The notes under the pieces: model-generated | The model's database searches: none | What the model was told of the DNA's origin: nothing | Seen by the model: the letters and a program-made list of their open reading frames with translations, nothing else | Program-made: the position numbers and the translations under genes | From: Chamaecyparis obtusa | Taxonomy: Eukaryota > Streptophyta > Pinopsida > Cupressales > Cupressaceae | Assembly (NCBI GenBank): GCA_027943335.1 | Contig: BSBK01006429.1 | Location: 906,642-970,641, forward strand | Reading direction: 5' to 3' | DNA: 64,000 bases | In this document: one piece after another, positions 47,700 to 60,400 of the stretch | Position numbering within the stretch: position 1 is the stretch's first letter | Layout: each line of letters begins with the position of its first letter

Positions 47700-50072
47700 A
47701 ATATCATTTACATAATATTTTTGGGTACCTGATTGTACCAACAACAAGTTCAACTCTGAAGTTGATCTGGTAAGTAAATTATTGCTATATCTTGATTAAT
47801 TTCTTTCATTTTCATGTTAAATGTAGTTTTTTTTGTTAAAATAGGGTTTTGTATTGATTTTTTTAATAATATATGAAATCAATTTGAAATTTATATTTGT
47901 TTATTATTTAATCAGGCATGGTTGACAACAATGAAGATAATAACCCTCCTCCACCAAATAATGATCCCCAAAACAATCCAGAACCACTTCAAAGCCTTCA
48001 ATCTTTAGAGGATTTGATACATGAGAACTTAAACACTATACGGGGCTTCAGAAATACGTATCAGAATATACCTACGTTAACTCCTATGCTTGCCACCCTA
48101 AATACCATTATTGAAAACATTGACACCCCTACACAACAACATAATGCTGCTCTTCATTGGCGTGATGATATCCATGCACAATTTGATGACGAGCTTGACC
48201 ATGATGGGGTTGCGGCCCTTACTATAACTTAGGAAGATATAGCTTCCCTTTTTGTTAATCCAAAAACTAGATTAAAATTTGACCCCAAAAAGCCCAAATT
48301 ATCAATAAAATGGTGCACAAATGAAGCAATGCACACACACTTTTGGGATCACTGGTAGATGGTTTTTGATAAACCATGCCTTAACAATTTGGAGCTCCCT
48401 TTCTATTTCATAAAAAAATTGTATGTTGAGTTTGTGCTTGGTCACAATGTTAATTATTAGAGCATGAGGCCCAACATGGGCATAGGTGGAGGAGCTCCTC
48501 AGACTAGGTCATTTGCCCAGTGCAAAAAGGCCACTACCTTTGTCCCCCCCACTGATGTCGCACCCCCTCCCCTAGTGCAGCATCCTGATATCATTGCAAA
48601 GGCTACCTCAGAGAGTATTAGGGCCATTCATTTGCTGAGTGATTAGTTGATCACATAGATGAGGTCATTTTTGCCTCCTAGTGTAGATGATGATGGTGCA
48701 TCTTCATCTGGCCAGAGTTTGCATGTATGTGTGCCCCATATTTGCATTATATGAAAGAATATGTGCCTCAGACCGCTTATTGATGCTAATACATATCAGT
48801 ATGTTATAGGTGAGGAGGATATAGGAGACATAGCTATAGAGGCTACAACACCTCATGGAGCATCTACACCTCATGAGAGTGCTCAGGAGGGGTACACAGA
48901 GCCATGGACTCTTGTTGATATGATAAGAGTAAACATTATAAATAAATTTTTCACATGACTTATTTAATTTAAAAATAATTTATTTATTTAGATTAGTTTT
49001 AATGATTGCATGCACTTATGTATATATATTTTTCCATTTATGTTCAGTCGATGGCAGAGGAGGAGTTGAGACAGGTGGATGACTCCACACTTTTGACCAT
49101 TTCATTTGACCTTGACACCTAAACAGTATATTAAAATTTATGTTCCCATTAGGTTTTTTTATATCATTTGGTGTACATGCTTAAATCTCTATCAATTAGA
49201 GAAAGAAAATTCATACATTTACTAATATATTATCATCTTATTATACTCTTGCAGGCTACAACTGATGTCACTGGGGGCCACGAGGGGGTTCCTTCTTCAT
49301 GTGCTGACAAATGAAAGGTAATTAACTGTTTAAGAGATTATACATGCATATGTATGCCACTTGTGTGTAGTAAGAAATATTTTACTTGTACTTTATTGTA
49401 TACGATGTGGCTCTTGATGATGTCTCGACATAGGTTCAGGAACCTAGGCTAACAGGCATCTCGATTTAGAGTGATAGCCTGATTGTACGTAGACTTTTAC
49501 ATATTTTTATTTTCTTTTTGTAACCAAGGTTGTTATGATGAAGTACATTTATATATAATTGACAATCTTTTTACTCTCATAGGTTACTCCCAGTGTGAGG
49601 GAGGGCCCACGAGAATCTTTCATATCTTTGTTGACCCAACCCACTATTCCAGAGGACGGATCAATGGATGTAAGTTTTAATTTTAGTTCAATCAATCTGT
49701 AATTTTACTATGCTATCATCCTATTTTGTAGATTTATTACTCTATGTTGCACCACTCTACTAATCTCATTATTACAAATATATATTTATAGGTCAGAGTT
49801 CGTTATGGTGGCATTGTCCCTTCGCTACGAAAGACTTATGTTAGGACACCTGATCATGGTAGGTGACTGAGAGGCCAAGTACAAATGTTTGTATTCAGTT
49901 ATAATTTTAATTAAATTAGTGTTTGAATTATGAATTATATATATATATATATGTACAAATCATATAAATTAAGCAATCTAACCTGGGTTTGAACTCATTT
50001 TTTATGCAGGATCAATCAAAGCCAAACACTTATTCAAAAAGGCTACATTTTGATGATGCCCCTATGACATAG
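47700..50072 (+). pseudogene. Decayed eight-exon gene of unknown family
   Basis: A 5'-untranslated exon ends at 47769 with donor GGTAAGT; the intron ends TTTAATCAG at 47915. Coding exons: 47918-48928 (ATG 47918), 49048-49125, 49255-49317, 49434-49484, 49583-49669, 49792-49857 and 50010-50072. All introns have GT and AG ends and all but one are phase 0 as found; the last donor needs one extra base. Together they give about 473 codons. The protein starts with an Asn/Pro-rich acidic tail (NNPPPPNND), then a part with FDPKKPKLSIKW and FWDHW, and ends DDAPMT. Stops: 48230, 48356, 48458, 48644, 48656, 48752, 49120, 49312 and one in exon 5. AATAAA signals are at 50416 and 50452. I do not recognise the family. 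The neighbouring transposon terminus suggests a transposon-borne gene. Confidence 0.65.
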
Positions 50073-53000
50073 GATGTAGTTTTAGTTTTGTGGTCATTTA
50101 GAGATGCCACTTGGCACATTTTGAGATGGCATATATGCCACATTGTACACCTTGAAATATTGATTTTGTAGACATTTTAAAATGGCATGTGCCATATTTG
50201 TATATGGAGATACTTTTGATACATTTGATACTTTCTATATATATAACATATTCATTTTTATGTTATATTTGTGTCATCTTTTGTATACATATTTATTATT
50301 AATGTTTATGGAATTGAATGGTGAAGTTATATCTTGACTATGATTATCATTATGATTTAAATTATATCTTGTTGAAGTTATATGTCAATTTGTTTCAATT
50401 TTTTATACTAGATGTAATAAATTACCCAGATGTAATAATTTATACAGGTGTAATAAATTAATAGATGTAATGGATTTGTTATCATCAGTCAAATACCTTG
50501 TGTCTATCATGCCCCACATGGAAACTGGGGAAGAGAATAAAGATTCTCTTTGTAAAAGAAAACCTAAGTAATGATTTATGAAAAGTTTTGAATTTTTAAA
50601 AGAATTTTATAAACCAACCATAGATTAACTTAGATTCCTCCAAGGTTCCCTTCTAATTTAATGCACAATTCATTTAAGTCTATTTAGTGTACTAGCAACT
50701 TGATTTACTTCTTAAGCAAACTACATCACAACATTTGTAGATTCTTTATAAAGAAATACAAAGTACTTTCATTTCAATTGGCCATTTAAATCCATCTATT
50801 TTTATAAGTATTCTTTATGAACAATATAACATTTGAAATATTAATACCACGTAATCAATTCATCTAAGAATTTGAGCCATTACACATAGGATATCATCAT
50901 ATTTGATTCACTAATTTTCTTAATCAACAAATGATGAGAAAATAACCTATTTTACTTGAAATCTTATAAAATCCCTTTTCTTTTTCCCACATACATTATT
51001 TACATAAAGTTCATGCTTTCCCTTTTCCTTTTTCCTAAGTCTACCCATTCCAATTACAACATTTTTAAATACATTAATGATTACATTACATTCATCTCCT
51101 CTTGGGAGGTAACAATAACTTTACATTTAATTGAATATCAAGAAAGATAAGCACAAAGTCTTCTTCTTCAAACTAGAACGTAAGCAAGCATGAATCCTTA
51201 AGCATTGCATCCATAAAAGATACCTCGATAAAAATATTTACCGCCCAACCATGTGGATACCAAAAGGCCCACTCCCTTGTGCTAGGAGATAAACACCAAT
51301 GTCCACAAAGAAGGGATAGCTAGGCCATACCTAGGGTTGGGTAACCTTTCCCAAATAGAAAATAAAATATAAGATCAAATTATAAATCTTTTCCCAAAGG
51401 ATCTAAGGCTTGGTAGAAACTCTAAGCAACAACCTAAGTGAGTGTCATTGCATAGCACCCCTTGGGTTGTCCTGGTACTAGCCACTCTGGGCCCCGACCC
51501 CCAAGTAGGCACATGCAAAATTGAATGCCTTTCATACAAACAAGCACCATTTGATCATACCTACACATAGGCACCTTCTCCCACTCCCATCCATAGCCTT
51601 TACTAGCACTAATGGCATGGGTGAGGCATATATTAATATTTTTAGTGTTTGAACTCATTCCCATAAGTTTTAATTAAATTATCACTTGTTAAATAACTCT
51701 TTAGTCGGTTATCCTGGTACTAGCCACTTAGGGCCCCGGCCTCGCACTAAGAGCCACTCACTTAGTGTTCTTAGGTTTTCTACCCTTAACCCACACATCA
51801 CAAGTACATCATACAAGAAATAAAACACCTCATAAATACTTAATACATGAAGTAACACCAATCATAACACATTTGAGAACTTGCATCAATGAATAGGAAA
51901 GAATATGAGAGTTTACAGATGTTTAGAAACATTAGGAATGTTTAGGGAGGCCTAGAATGGTCCTGGTCCTCCTAGACAATCCTAAACCCTAATCTTACTT
52001 CCTACACACATCCTAGACCTATTAAAGAATCTAAATCCACCATATAACCTCCACCAAACAAGTAATGAACATATATAAAGTTTACACAAAATTCCATAGA
52101 CCAAAACACAATGCTCCATAACTTCTCTCCTTCCAGAAATTTAACTAACTCTGATTTTTTTTGAAAAATCTAAAATCTAGAAGTTGTATCTTACCTCCTA
52201 TGAAGTTGAAACCTATCTCAAACATCCTGAAATGTACCTAATTTCTTTATACAAGTATAACTTAAATTATAAGAAATTAAAGTAATCTAAATGTTATACT
52301 ATGTTATACTTGTATAAATAATAATTAATCTAAATGTCATACTATGTTATTCCTGCCTAACCCTAACCTGCACGCATCTGTTTTATGACCTAAAACCCAC
52401 ACACATTATTTAATGACAGAAAAAATTGTGCATATTATTTTATCATAGAGAATTAAATATGTGATATATTTGTATAACAAAACCTTTAATAATAATAACT
52501 TGAACTTAGGATTAAATACAACTCTAAAATAATTAATAATGATAGGAAACCCTAATCCGAACACAAGAACAAAACAATCACAAATCAGGATTGAATCAAT
52601 AATGATAGATAACTACAAAATGATAGAAATTGTATAGACTAAAAATGGTTGATAGAAAACAATATACAATAATCTATCATAAACATTAATGACAAAATGG
52701 CTGAGAGAATACAATATATAATAATATATCATAAAAATTAATGGCATATTTGTATAAAATGGATGACATACTACAGCATTATATTTGTATAAGTGGCTGG
52801 CATACTAAAATAATATGACAAAATACAATAATATAACATACGGTTGGCATAATACAATGATATGAAACATGACCGATAGAATACAATAATATTATATTTC
52901 TATACACGTTCTGCAATATAACAAAACATATAGAGAAGCATTCAAACAACAATAAAATTCATAGATATAAAAGAGGATTATCTCTCAGAATGGATTCTAA

Positions 53001-54621
53001 CCTAGAGTCTTGTGGAGATTCAGTCGATGAAGAAGGATCCAATCCTTTCAATCTCTTCCAACACTCCTTCGAGTCCTTCTATGTGCAATCTCTAGCCTCT
53101 ACCAGAAGAAACCAATTGCCAACCTTAGAGAATAATGAGTTTCTCTCCTCACTAATATAATTTCCTACAAATAAAAATGCTCAACCTTCCAATATTTCTT
53201 CTTGAATCCAAAATTCATATCCAACCCCCTCTTGCACAGGAGATCTTTTTGTATATAGATTGGAGGGAGTAGTTGCATAGGTATTCCAACCGATGTAACT
53301 ATCCACCCATTAATAATTAGGATTAAACAATATTATTAAAGTCTTTCCCGGAAGAGATATAACTATATTTACCTATTACCATATTCTAATTTATGTTTCC
53401 TTTATTTAAGGAAGGTAATAATAGTTATTATTTCCAACACATTTACCATACCAATAACTTATTTAATTGTTTATTAATATAATGCAATAATTACTTACCA
53501 ACAATTATATAAATATATGTATGCATATGCATATGTGTGCACCCATATGCCAATGTGTACATAGATTATTATTATAATAAATATTATTGCAAACATAATA
53601 TTATTATTATAAAACATATTATTTATTCATACACTAATCCATATTCTTTACAAAATACAATAGTGATATATAAGGTGAAATATACCACTATTATTAGAAC
53701 ATTTTTTATTATTATTCCCATAGGCATTTTATTATTATGAATATTATAAAATAATATCATAAAATTATTTATTATTATTGATATTAAAATCACAAGATTT
53801 GATCACATACTAACTCATTCCTAACAAGATACACTAGTACATAAGTAGCTACTAATAAAGATACATTACTAAATCATACCCTCAAATGAACAATAATTCA
53901 CATCAATAATCTACTAACAAAATTGAACATACCATGAAGACAATTAGAGCTACCATACTCAAAACCTAATTCTCAATGAATGCAAAAGACAAGAAACCAG
54001 CTATAAGATCCACAAAACCAATAAACTGAGAGGACACAGAAATACATTATCCACACAAGGGACTGACTCGGGAACTCCCCACCTAAGGATAAAAGAATCA
54101 GAGGTAGAGTTCCTTCCTGTGGAACCAGGTGATATCTCCATAACAACAAAAAAGATTGAGGATTTTGAGGGATCACTCAGACCTGTGAAGACAGGTGGAG
54201 ACGATACCCGGTACCTGCAATCCTACATCACCAAGAAGAGATACATGTATACATATGGATATACATACAAATTAGATATATGCAAATAGATGACCAGGAT
54301 TGATACATCATATGGACCTCAACTAAGTGAGTAACTACGACTTTGTCCTGAGTCATGAAAACACATCAGACACATATCCATGAAACATAAAACATCATGA
54401 TAATGGTTAGATTCAAATCCTTGGGTTAGCTCCATAAAACATATAAAGATAGATGGTTTTCTAATTTCATGAACATATAAATGATAACCATAAATGAGCA
54501 TATCAATCATCTGATAAACATATCATCATCCATAAAACATAAATGTAAATATATAGTTCTAACCATCATAATAGAATGTCCAAATCAGAAAGTCCAAGTA
54601 TCACCATAGGAGAGGGCATTA
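50073..54621. other. Unassigned AT-rich DNA after the eight-exon gene
   Basis: The first ~480 bases may be the 3' untranslated region of the preceding gene. Near 51471 and 51711 the phrase TCCTGGTACTAGCCAC recurs with GGGCCCCG following, a partial tandem duplication about 241 bases apart. The region 52560-52930 repeats ATACAATA/ATAATAT-type phrases. No gene, RNA or clear LTR was identified. Confidence 0.35.
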
Positions 54622-55819
54622 CAGGGTCACTTGGGTCGAACATGGTCATGAGCATTCCAGTGACTCCATAGGTGGAATGGGGTTGTCATTGGCATTAATC
54701 TAGCCAACCATAGCTAATGGAGTAGATGGTTTGATTCGAGGATAGATGGTTTGAAAGATACACTGCAGAGCTACTTTCAACTGACCCTCATTGGAAGTTT
54801 TCGCATCGACTGAGATCACCTTGCCAAATGCAAACGAAGTCAAATCGCCCAAAAATAAGAGAGGTTATTGTAGACCTCAGAAACATGATCCCATAGCCCC
54901 TAATATTTTGTTGATACCTCTTTGGAGGTCTAAGATAAAAGGCTCGAAAGATCATTTCCCAATCATGCTTAGTGCACCTTGGGGTCACTTGGGTCAAGCA
55001 TGGTCACGAGCATTCCAATGACTTCATGGGTGGAATGGAGATGTCACTGGTGTTTACCTGGCCAACTGGAGCTTATGGAGTAGATGGTTTGATGCTAGGA
55101 TGGATGATTTGAATGATACACTTCAGAGCTACTTTCAACTAACCCTCACTGCAAATTTTAGCATCAACTGAGATCGCCTTGCCAAATGCAAATGAAGTCA
55201 AATCACCCAAAACTGAGAGAGATTATTGTAGACCTCCGAATCATGAACCTGTAACCCCTGATGGTTTGTCAATACCTATCATGAGGTCTGAGATACGACC
55301 CTTGGAAGATCATTGACCAATCATGCTTAGTGCACCTTGGGGTCACTTGGGTCAAGCGTGGTCGTGAGCATTCTAGTGACTCCATGGGTGGAACGGGGTT
55401 GTCACTAGCATTTACCTGGCCAACTAGAGTTCATGGAGTAGATGGTTCGATCCTAGGATGGACAGTTTGAAAGATACACTTCAAAGCTATTTTAACCTAA
55501 CCCTCACTACAAGTTTTGGCACCGAATGACATCACCTTGCCAAATGCAAATGAAGTTGAATCGCCCAAAACTGAGAGAGGTTATTCTAGACCTCAGAAAC
55601 ATGATCCTATAGCCCCTGATGGTTTGTCAATACCTCTCATGAGGTTTGAGATACGAGCCTTAGAAGATCATTCCCAATCATGCTTAGTGCACCTTGGGGT
55701 CACTTGGGTCAAGCATGGTCATGAGCATTCCAATGATTCCATGGGTGGAATAGGGTTGTCACTCGCATTTACCCAGCCAACCAGAGCTGATGAAGAAGAT
55801 AGTTCGATGCTAGGACCGA
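54622..55819 (+). repeat. Tandem satellite, ~358-bp unit, left of element F
   Basis: The marker GGGGTCACTTGGGTC falls at about 54623, 54981, 55339 and 55696, spacings of 358, 358 and 357. Units share TTGAAAGATACAC, CACCTTGCCAAATGCAAA, AGAGAGGTTATTGTAGACCTC and CATGGTC-GAGCATTC. Point changes are frequent, so the array is not recently homogenised. Confidence 0.93.
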
Positions 55820-56009
55820 TGATGTAAAGTGGGTAGTCAAAAGCCTTCAACAGTGAACAATTGGAGAGGTTTAGGTACTCAATATACCAAAATATGAAGG
55901 TGAAGAAGATAGTTCGATGCCAGGATAGATGATGCAAAGTGGGCAGTCAGAAGCCTTCAACAGTGAACAATTGGTGAGGTTTAGGTACTCAATATACCAA
56001 ACTATGAAG
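55790..56009 (+). repeat. 110-bp tandem duplication across the satellite/LTR junction
   Basis: 55790-55899 and 55900-56009 each contain 30 bases of satellite (GAAGAAGATAGTTCGATG) followed by 80 bases of LTR end (TGATGYAAAGTGGG). The duplication therefore arose after element F inserted. Confidence 0.85.
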
Positions 56010-57468
56010 TTCAAGTGCCCTACACTTATCCCAAGTGTAGAATGAACAAGGAGTGAGGCCCAAATTCCAAGGATAACCTAATCACTAGGTTCCACAAGGT
56101 TCTAAGCACCAATGACCATTACTTGCTAAGGATTTTCCTTAACCCAATAAGAAACCAAACCCCATGAAAGACTCATAAGACCAAGGGTGGCCTACAATCA
56201 CTTTTCTAGCCTATTTAGGTCCTATTTGTTTAGTGCCAATGGTTCTTTCACTTACAAGCAACCCATACAACTTAGTTGCTTCACAATTTGAATACTAGGC
56301 TTGTAGCCTTCCCTAGAAGGTATTTTGATCATAGGTCAAAATGATTCCACATGAGATATGAAATATGTTGGAGATCCTAACACCCTTTTGGGCTTTATGG
56401 AACCTATCCAAGCACCAAGATGTGAATTCAAATGGAGGATGTTGAAACAGCTACACTAGACGAGGCTAATAGGCCTAATTAGGTCTCCAATTGCACTACA
56501 AGTGCTCTTTCCTCCAAACCAATGCCCAAACCAATTATGGGAGTATGTGAGAACATATAAAAGGACTCAAAATCCAAAATTTGGAGTCTTGGTGAATCCC
56601 CAACCAAGAGTTATGGTGATTGTTCTAAGTCACTGACTGGTGCACACATAGAGATGTACACCTAGGGCATTATGACAAATCCACTCCCCTACAAATATCC
56701 ACTTCTAAGATACATAATATGAAAATTAATTGACAAAGGTTGAATTTCAACAAGGGGCATCAATTTCCCATGGTGGAATTGGTCCAAACAACCAAGCCCT
56801 ATTAGGAACCCTAGTTTTAGGCTTTCAATCCAGGCAGTCTCACTAAAAACTAGATAACTCACAAACTAGGATAGATCAGAACATGAGACCAATTGAAAAT
56901 GAGATCAGATTCAAGGATCCAACTTTTGGGGTCAAAGGTTCATGCCCTCCTATCTGTACATGCCCCTACACTTTAATTCTCCTCAGGAATTACAGAGAAA
57001 TGTTGATATTTTATTGATTCAAATTGCCAAATTATAGTTTGTTACCTTCCACCCACCTGAAATGGTTTATGAAGGCTTCCCCCATTGGTTACAACCGAAT
57101 TTCAAACCATATGACCATTGGGGGCTTTTTTTACAACTTTTGGCAAAAGTTGTCAAAGTTGTTAAGCAACTTTTATAACATTTTTGTAATTTTTGCACAC
57201 TAGGTGACCAAAATTGGTCTAGACCTAATCTAATGATCCAACATGGATCCAAACTATTAAAAACATGAAAATAGAAAAAATCCTAAGATTTTAGTCCTTC
57301 TAATCACCTTTGACCATAGTTGACCAATGGCTTATAGTTATGCCAATCTTGGAACTAGGTCTTACAATTTGGTCTGGATGCCTAGATAGTAGGTCTAACC
57401 TAAACTAGATGTCCTTAGGACTCTGATAATCATTATTTGTTGAGTTTATTGTGGGTGCTCCTACATCA
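55930..57468 (-). repeat. 3' LTR of element F (1539 bp), normal orientation
   Basis: On the minus strand it starts TGATGTAGGAGCACCC at 57468 after a polypurine tract and ends TTTGCATCA at 55930. It is homologous to 61725-63275 in inverse orientation, about 7% different over the first 300 bases by eye. Confidence 0.9.
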
Positions 57469-60400
57469 TACTCCCCTTGAGTTTAAAACTCAAGTTCCTA
57501 CTTGAGGTTAACTGTTCCACCAAAGTCCCATGTTGCTTGATTTGGTCTTCAATCAGCCAAGTTGCATCTATGTTGGGGAGCCCTTTCCATTTGACTAAGT
57601 ACTACATATACTTCTTGGTTTTGGTTTGCTTCAGCAACTTGGTGTCCAATATTTCTTCTAACTCCAATGGTTTTCTTTGGGGAAGATTGGTGACATAGTC
57701 TTCATCATTGATATTTGTTTCCTCACCTTGCTCATTTGTTGAACCTATTGTAGCTTTGTAGGGGGTGGGGTCTGCAACATTGAATATTGGAGATATTTGC
57801 AAGGTTGGGGGAAGAGAAATCTCATAGGCATTCTCACCCATTTTATTGAGTATAATACATGGTCCTACTTTCTTCATATTAAGTTTAGAGTATCTACCCT
57901 TAGGTAGTCTTTCTTTCCTCAGAAATGCCCAAACCTTGTCTCCCACTTTGAAGTGGATCTCTCTTCTTCTCTTATCAGCATATTCCTTGTATTTCAGACT
58001 GGATATTTGTAGTGCTTCTTTGACCTCATGCTACACCTTTGTGATGAGTTCTTCCAGTTCTTGGCCTTGAGCACTGACTTTGAAGTTAGATGGTAGTTCT
58101 ATCAGGTCTAATGGTCCTTTGGGATGAAGGCCATATACTACTTGGAATGGAGTTTTGCTAGTTGACCTGTTCATAGAATCATTAAATGAAAACTCTACCT
58201 ATGGTAGGAGTGTATCCCAACTTTGAGCATATTGTTTGGTTAGGCATCTTAGGAGATTGCCTAAGGATTTTTTCACTACCTTAGTCTGCCCATTTGTTTG
58301 TGGGTGATAGGCAGAGCTGTAGGTGAGATTAGTTCCCAATTTCTTGAAGAGTGTCCTCCAAAAATGTCCTTGAAACTTCACATCCCTATTGGATACAATT
58401 GTTTGAGGTAGACCATGGATCCTAACTACCTCTTTGAAGAAAAGATGTGCAATGTGAGAAGCATCATTTGTTCTTTTACATGGTACAAAATGGACCATTT
58501 TACTAAACCTATCCACTATTACAAAAACATTGTCAAACCCTTGCTTTGTCTTAGGCAACCCCATTACAAAATCCATTGAGATGGACTCCCATGGTTTGGA
58601 AGTAATTTTTAAGGGTTGATATAGTCCTTGATTGGTTGACACACCTTTAGCTTGCTGACATATTATGCAAGTTTCTATGAACTTCTTAACATCATTGTCC
58701 ATCTTAGGCCAAAAATAACTTCTCCTCACCATGTCTGTTGTCTTATCAATGCCAAAGTGACCTCCTAGGCCACCATAGTGCTTCTCCCTTATTATGTTTG
58801 TCCTTGTTGAACATTTTGGGATGCATAGTTGAGCTCCTTTGAATAGGAGTCCATTCTGAATCAAATATTCAAAAAATTCAATATGGTATCTTCCAACCAT
58901 CCTTGTGCAGATTTGATATATCTCTGCAAATTCAGGGTCATCAGGGTACAAGTGTTTGAAGGACTCAATTCCCACACTTTTCAGTTGTATTTCTTCAATC
59001 AGACCAACCCTCTTGCTAAGGGCATCAGAAAATTTGTTTGTTACACCCTTTTTATGCTTGATGTTGAAGGTGTAGGCCTGCAAGTGTTCTACCCATTTCA
59101 GATGTCTGATAGAGAGTTTTTCCTATGAATTAAGGAAACTTAATGCATGATTGTCAGTATATACCAAAAATTCCTTTGGTATCAAATAGTGCCTCCATTT
59201 CTTGAGGGCTTGGACTAGGGCATAGAGTTCTAGGTCATATGTAGAGTATTTTCTTTTGGCCTCATTTAGTGTCTCTGAGAAAAAGGCAACTGCCTTACCT
59301 TCCTGGCTTAGGACTACACCTACAGCCAAGTTGCTTGCATCTGTCTCCATAGTGAATACTTTGTTGAAATTAGGTAGGACCAAGATAGGATATTGGGAAA
59401 CCCTATTCTTAAAGTATTGGAATGCATCATTTCCTTCCTTTGTCCACATAAACTTATTCTTCTTTCCACCCTTAATGGTTTCAAGCATTGGTGCACACAC
59501 ATGACTAAAATTTTTGATAAACTTTCTATAGAAAGTTGCAAGTCCATGGAAGCTTCTTACATCACCTTGGTTTTTTGGTGGTGGCTAGTTGATGATTGCT
59601 TCTACCTTCTCAGGGTCCATCTTGAGGGTACCTTGTGAGATCACAAATCCTAGGAACACAAGTTCCTTCCTCATAAACATGCACTTTTCCAAGTTGATTA
59701 CCAACTTGTGTTGATGAATTCTTCTTAGTACTTTTTCCACATGATCAAGAGTGTCCTCCTTGCTATGAAAAAATCTTAGTATGTCATTAAGGTAAACAAC
59801 AACAAATTTTCCAATAAAACCAATGAATATCTCATTCATAAGCCTCATAAAAGTACTAGAGGTATTTCTTAAGCCAAAGGGCATTACTAACCATTCAAAA
59901 AAACCTTCAGTAGTCTTGAATGCCATTTTCCATTCATCTCCTAGTTTGATCCTGATTTGATGGTATCTAGACTTTAAGTCTATCTTGGTGAAGTAGCAAG
60001 CACCTCCTAGTTGATCCAGTAGATCCTCAATCCTTGGCATGGGGAATCTATATCTTATGGTGATCTTATTGAGGGCCCTGTTGTCAGTACACAATCTCCA
60101 CTTGCCATCCTTTTTAGGGGCTAAGACTAATGACATTGCACATGGACTGAGACTCTTCTGAATGATTCCTCTTTCCAATAATTCACCAACTTGTTTTTCA
60201 ATCTCTGCATGCTGCAATGGTGTCATTTTATATGGAGCCTTGTTAGGCAGGGAGGAACTAGGTATCAAGTCAATTTGGTGACTGATATCTCTTAAGGGAG
60301 TGAGGCTTTTGGGAAGGTCACTAGCAGTGATATCTCTATATTTTTCCAGTAGTTCCTTAGCTTCTTTTGGTATAGGATATTTTTTATCATACCTTATGTT

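Noticed and set aside
50073..51000. Search for the right-hand partner of the terminus at 47424
   Set aside because: No copy of CATCGCCACTTTTTGG was found by eye; the phrases near 50100-50520 are only loosely similar.
52990..53160. A 57-codon ORF (MDSNLESCGDS start)
   Set aside because: The composition is protein-like, but the ORF is short and isolated, without splice sites or a recognisable family.
53973..54510. Minus-strand ORFs and a TGATGTAGG phrase resembling the LTR start of F
   Set aside because: No polypurine tract precedes it and the following bases do not match the F LTR, so it is not called an LTR.
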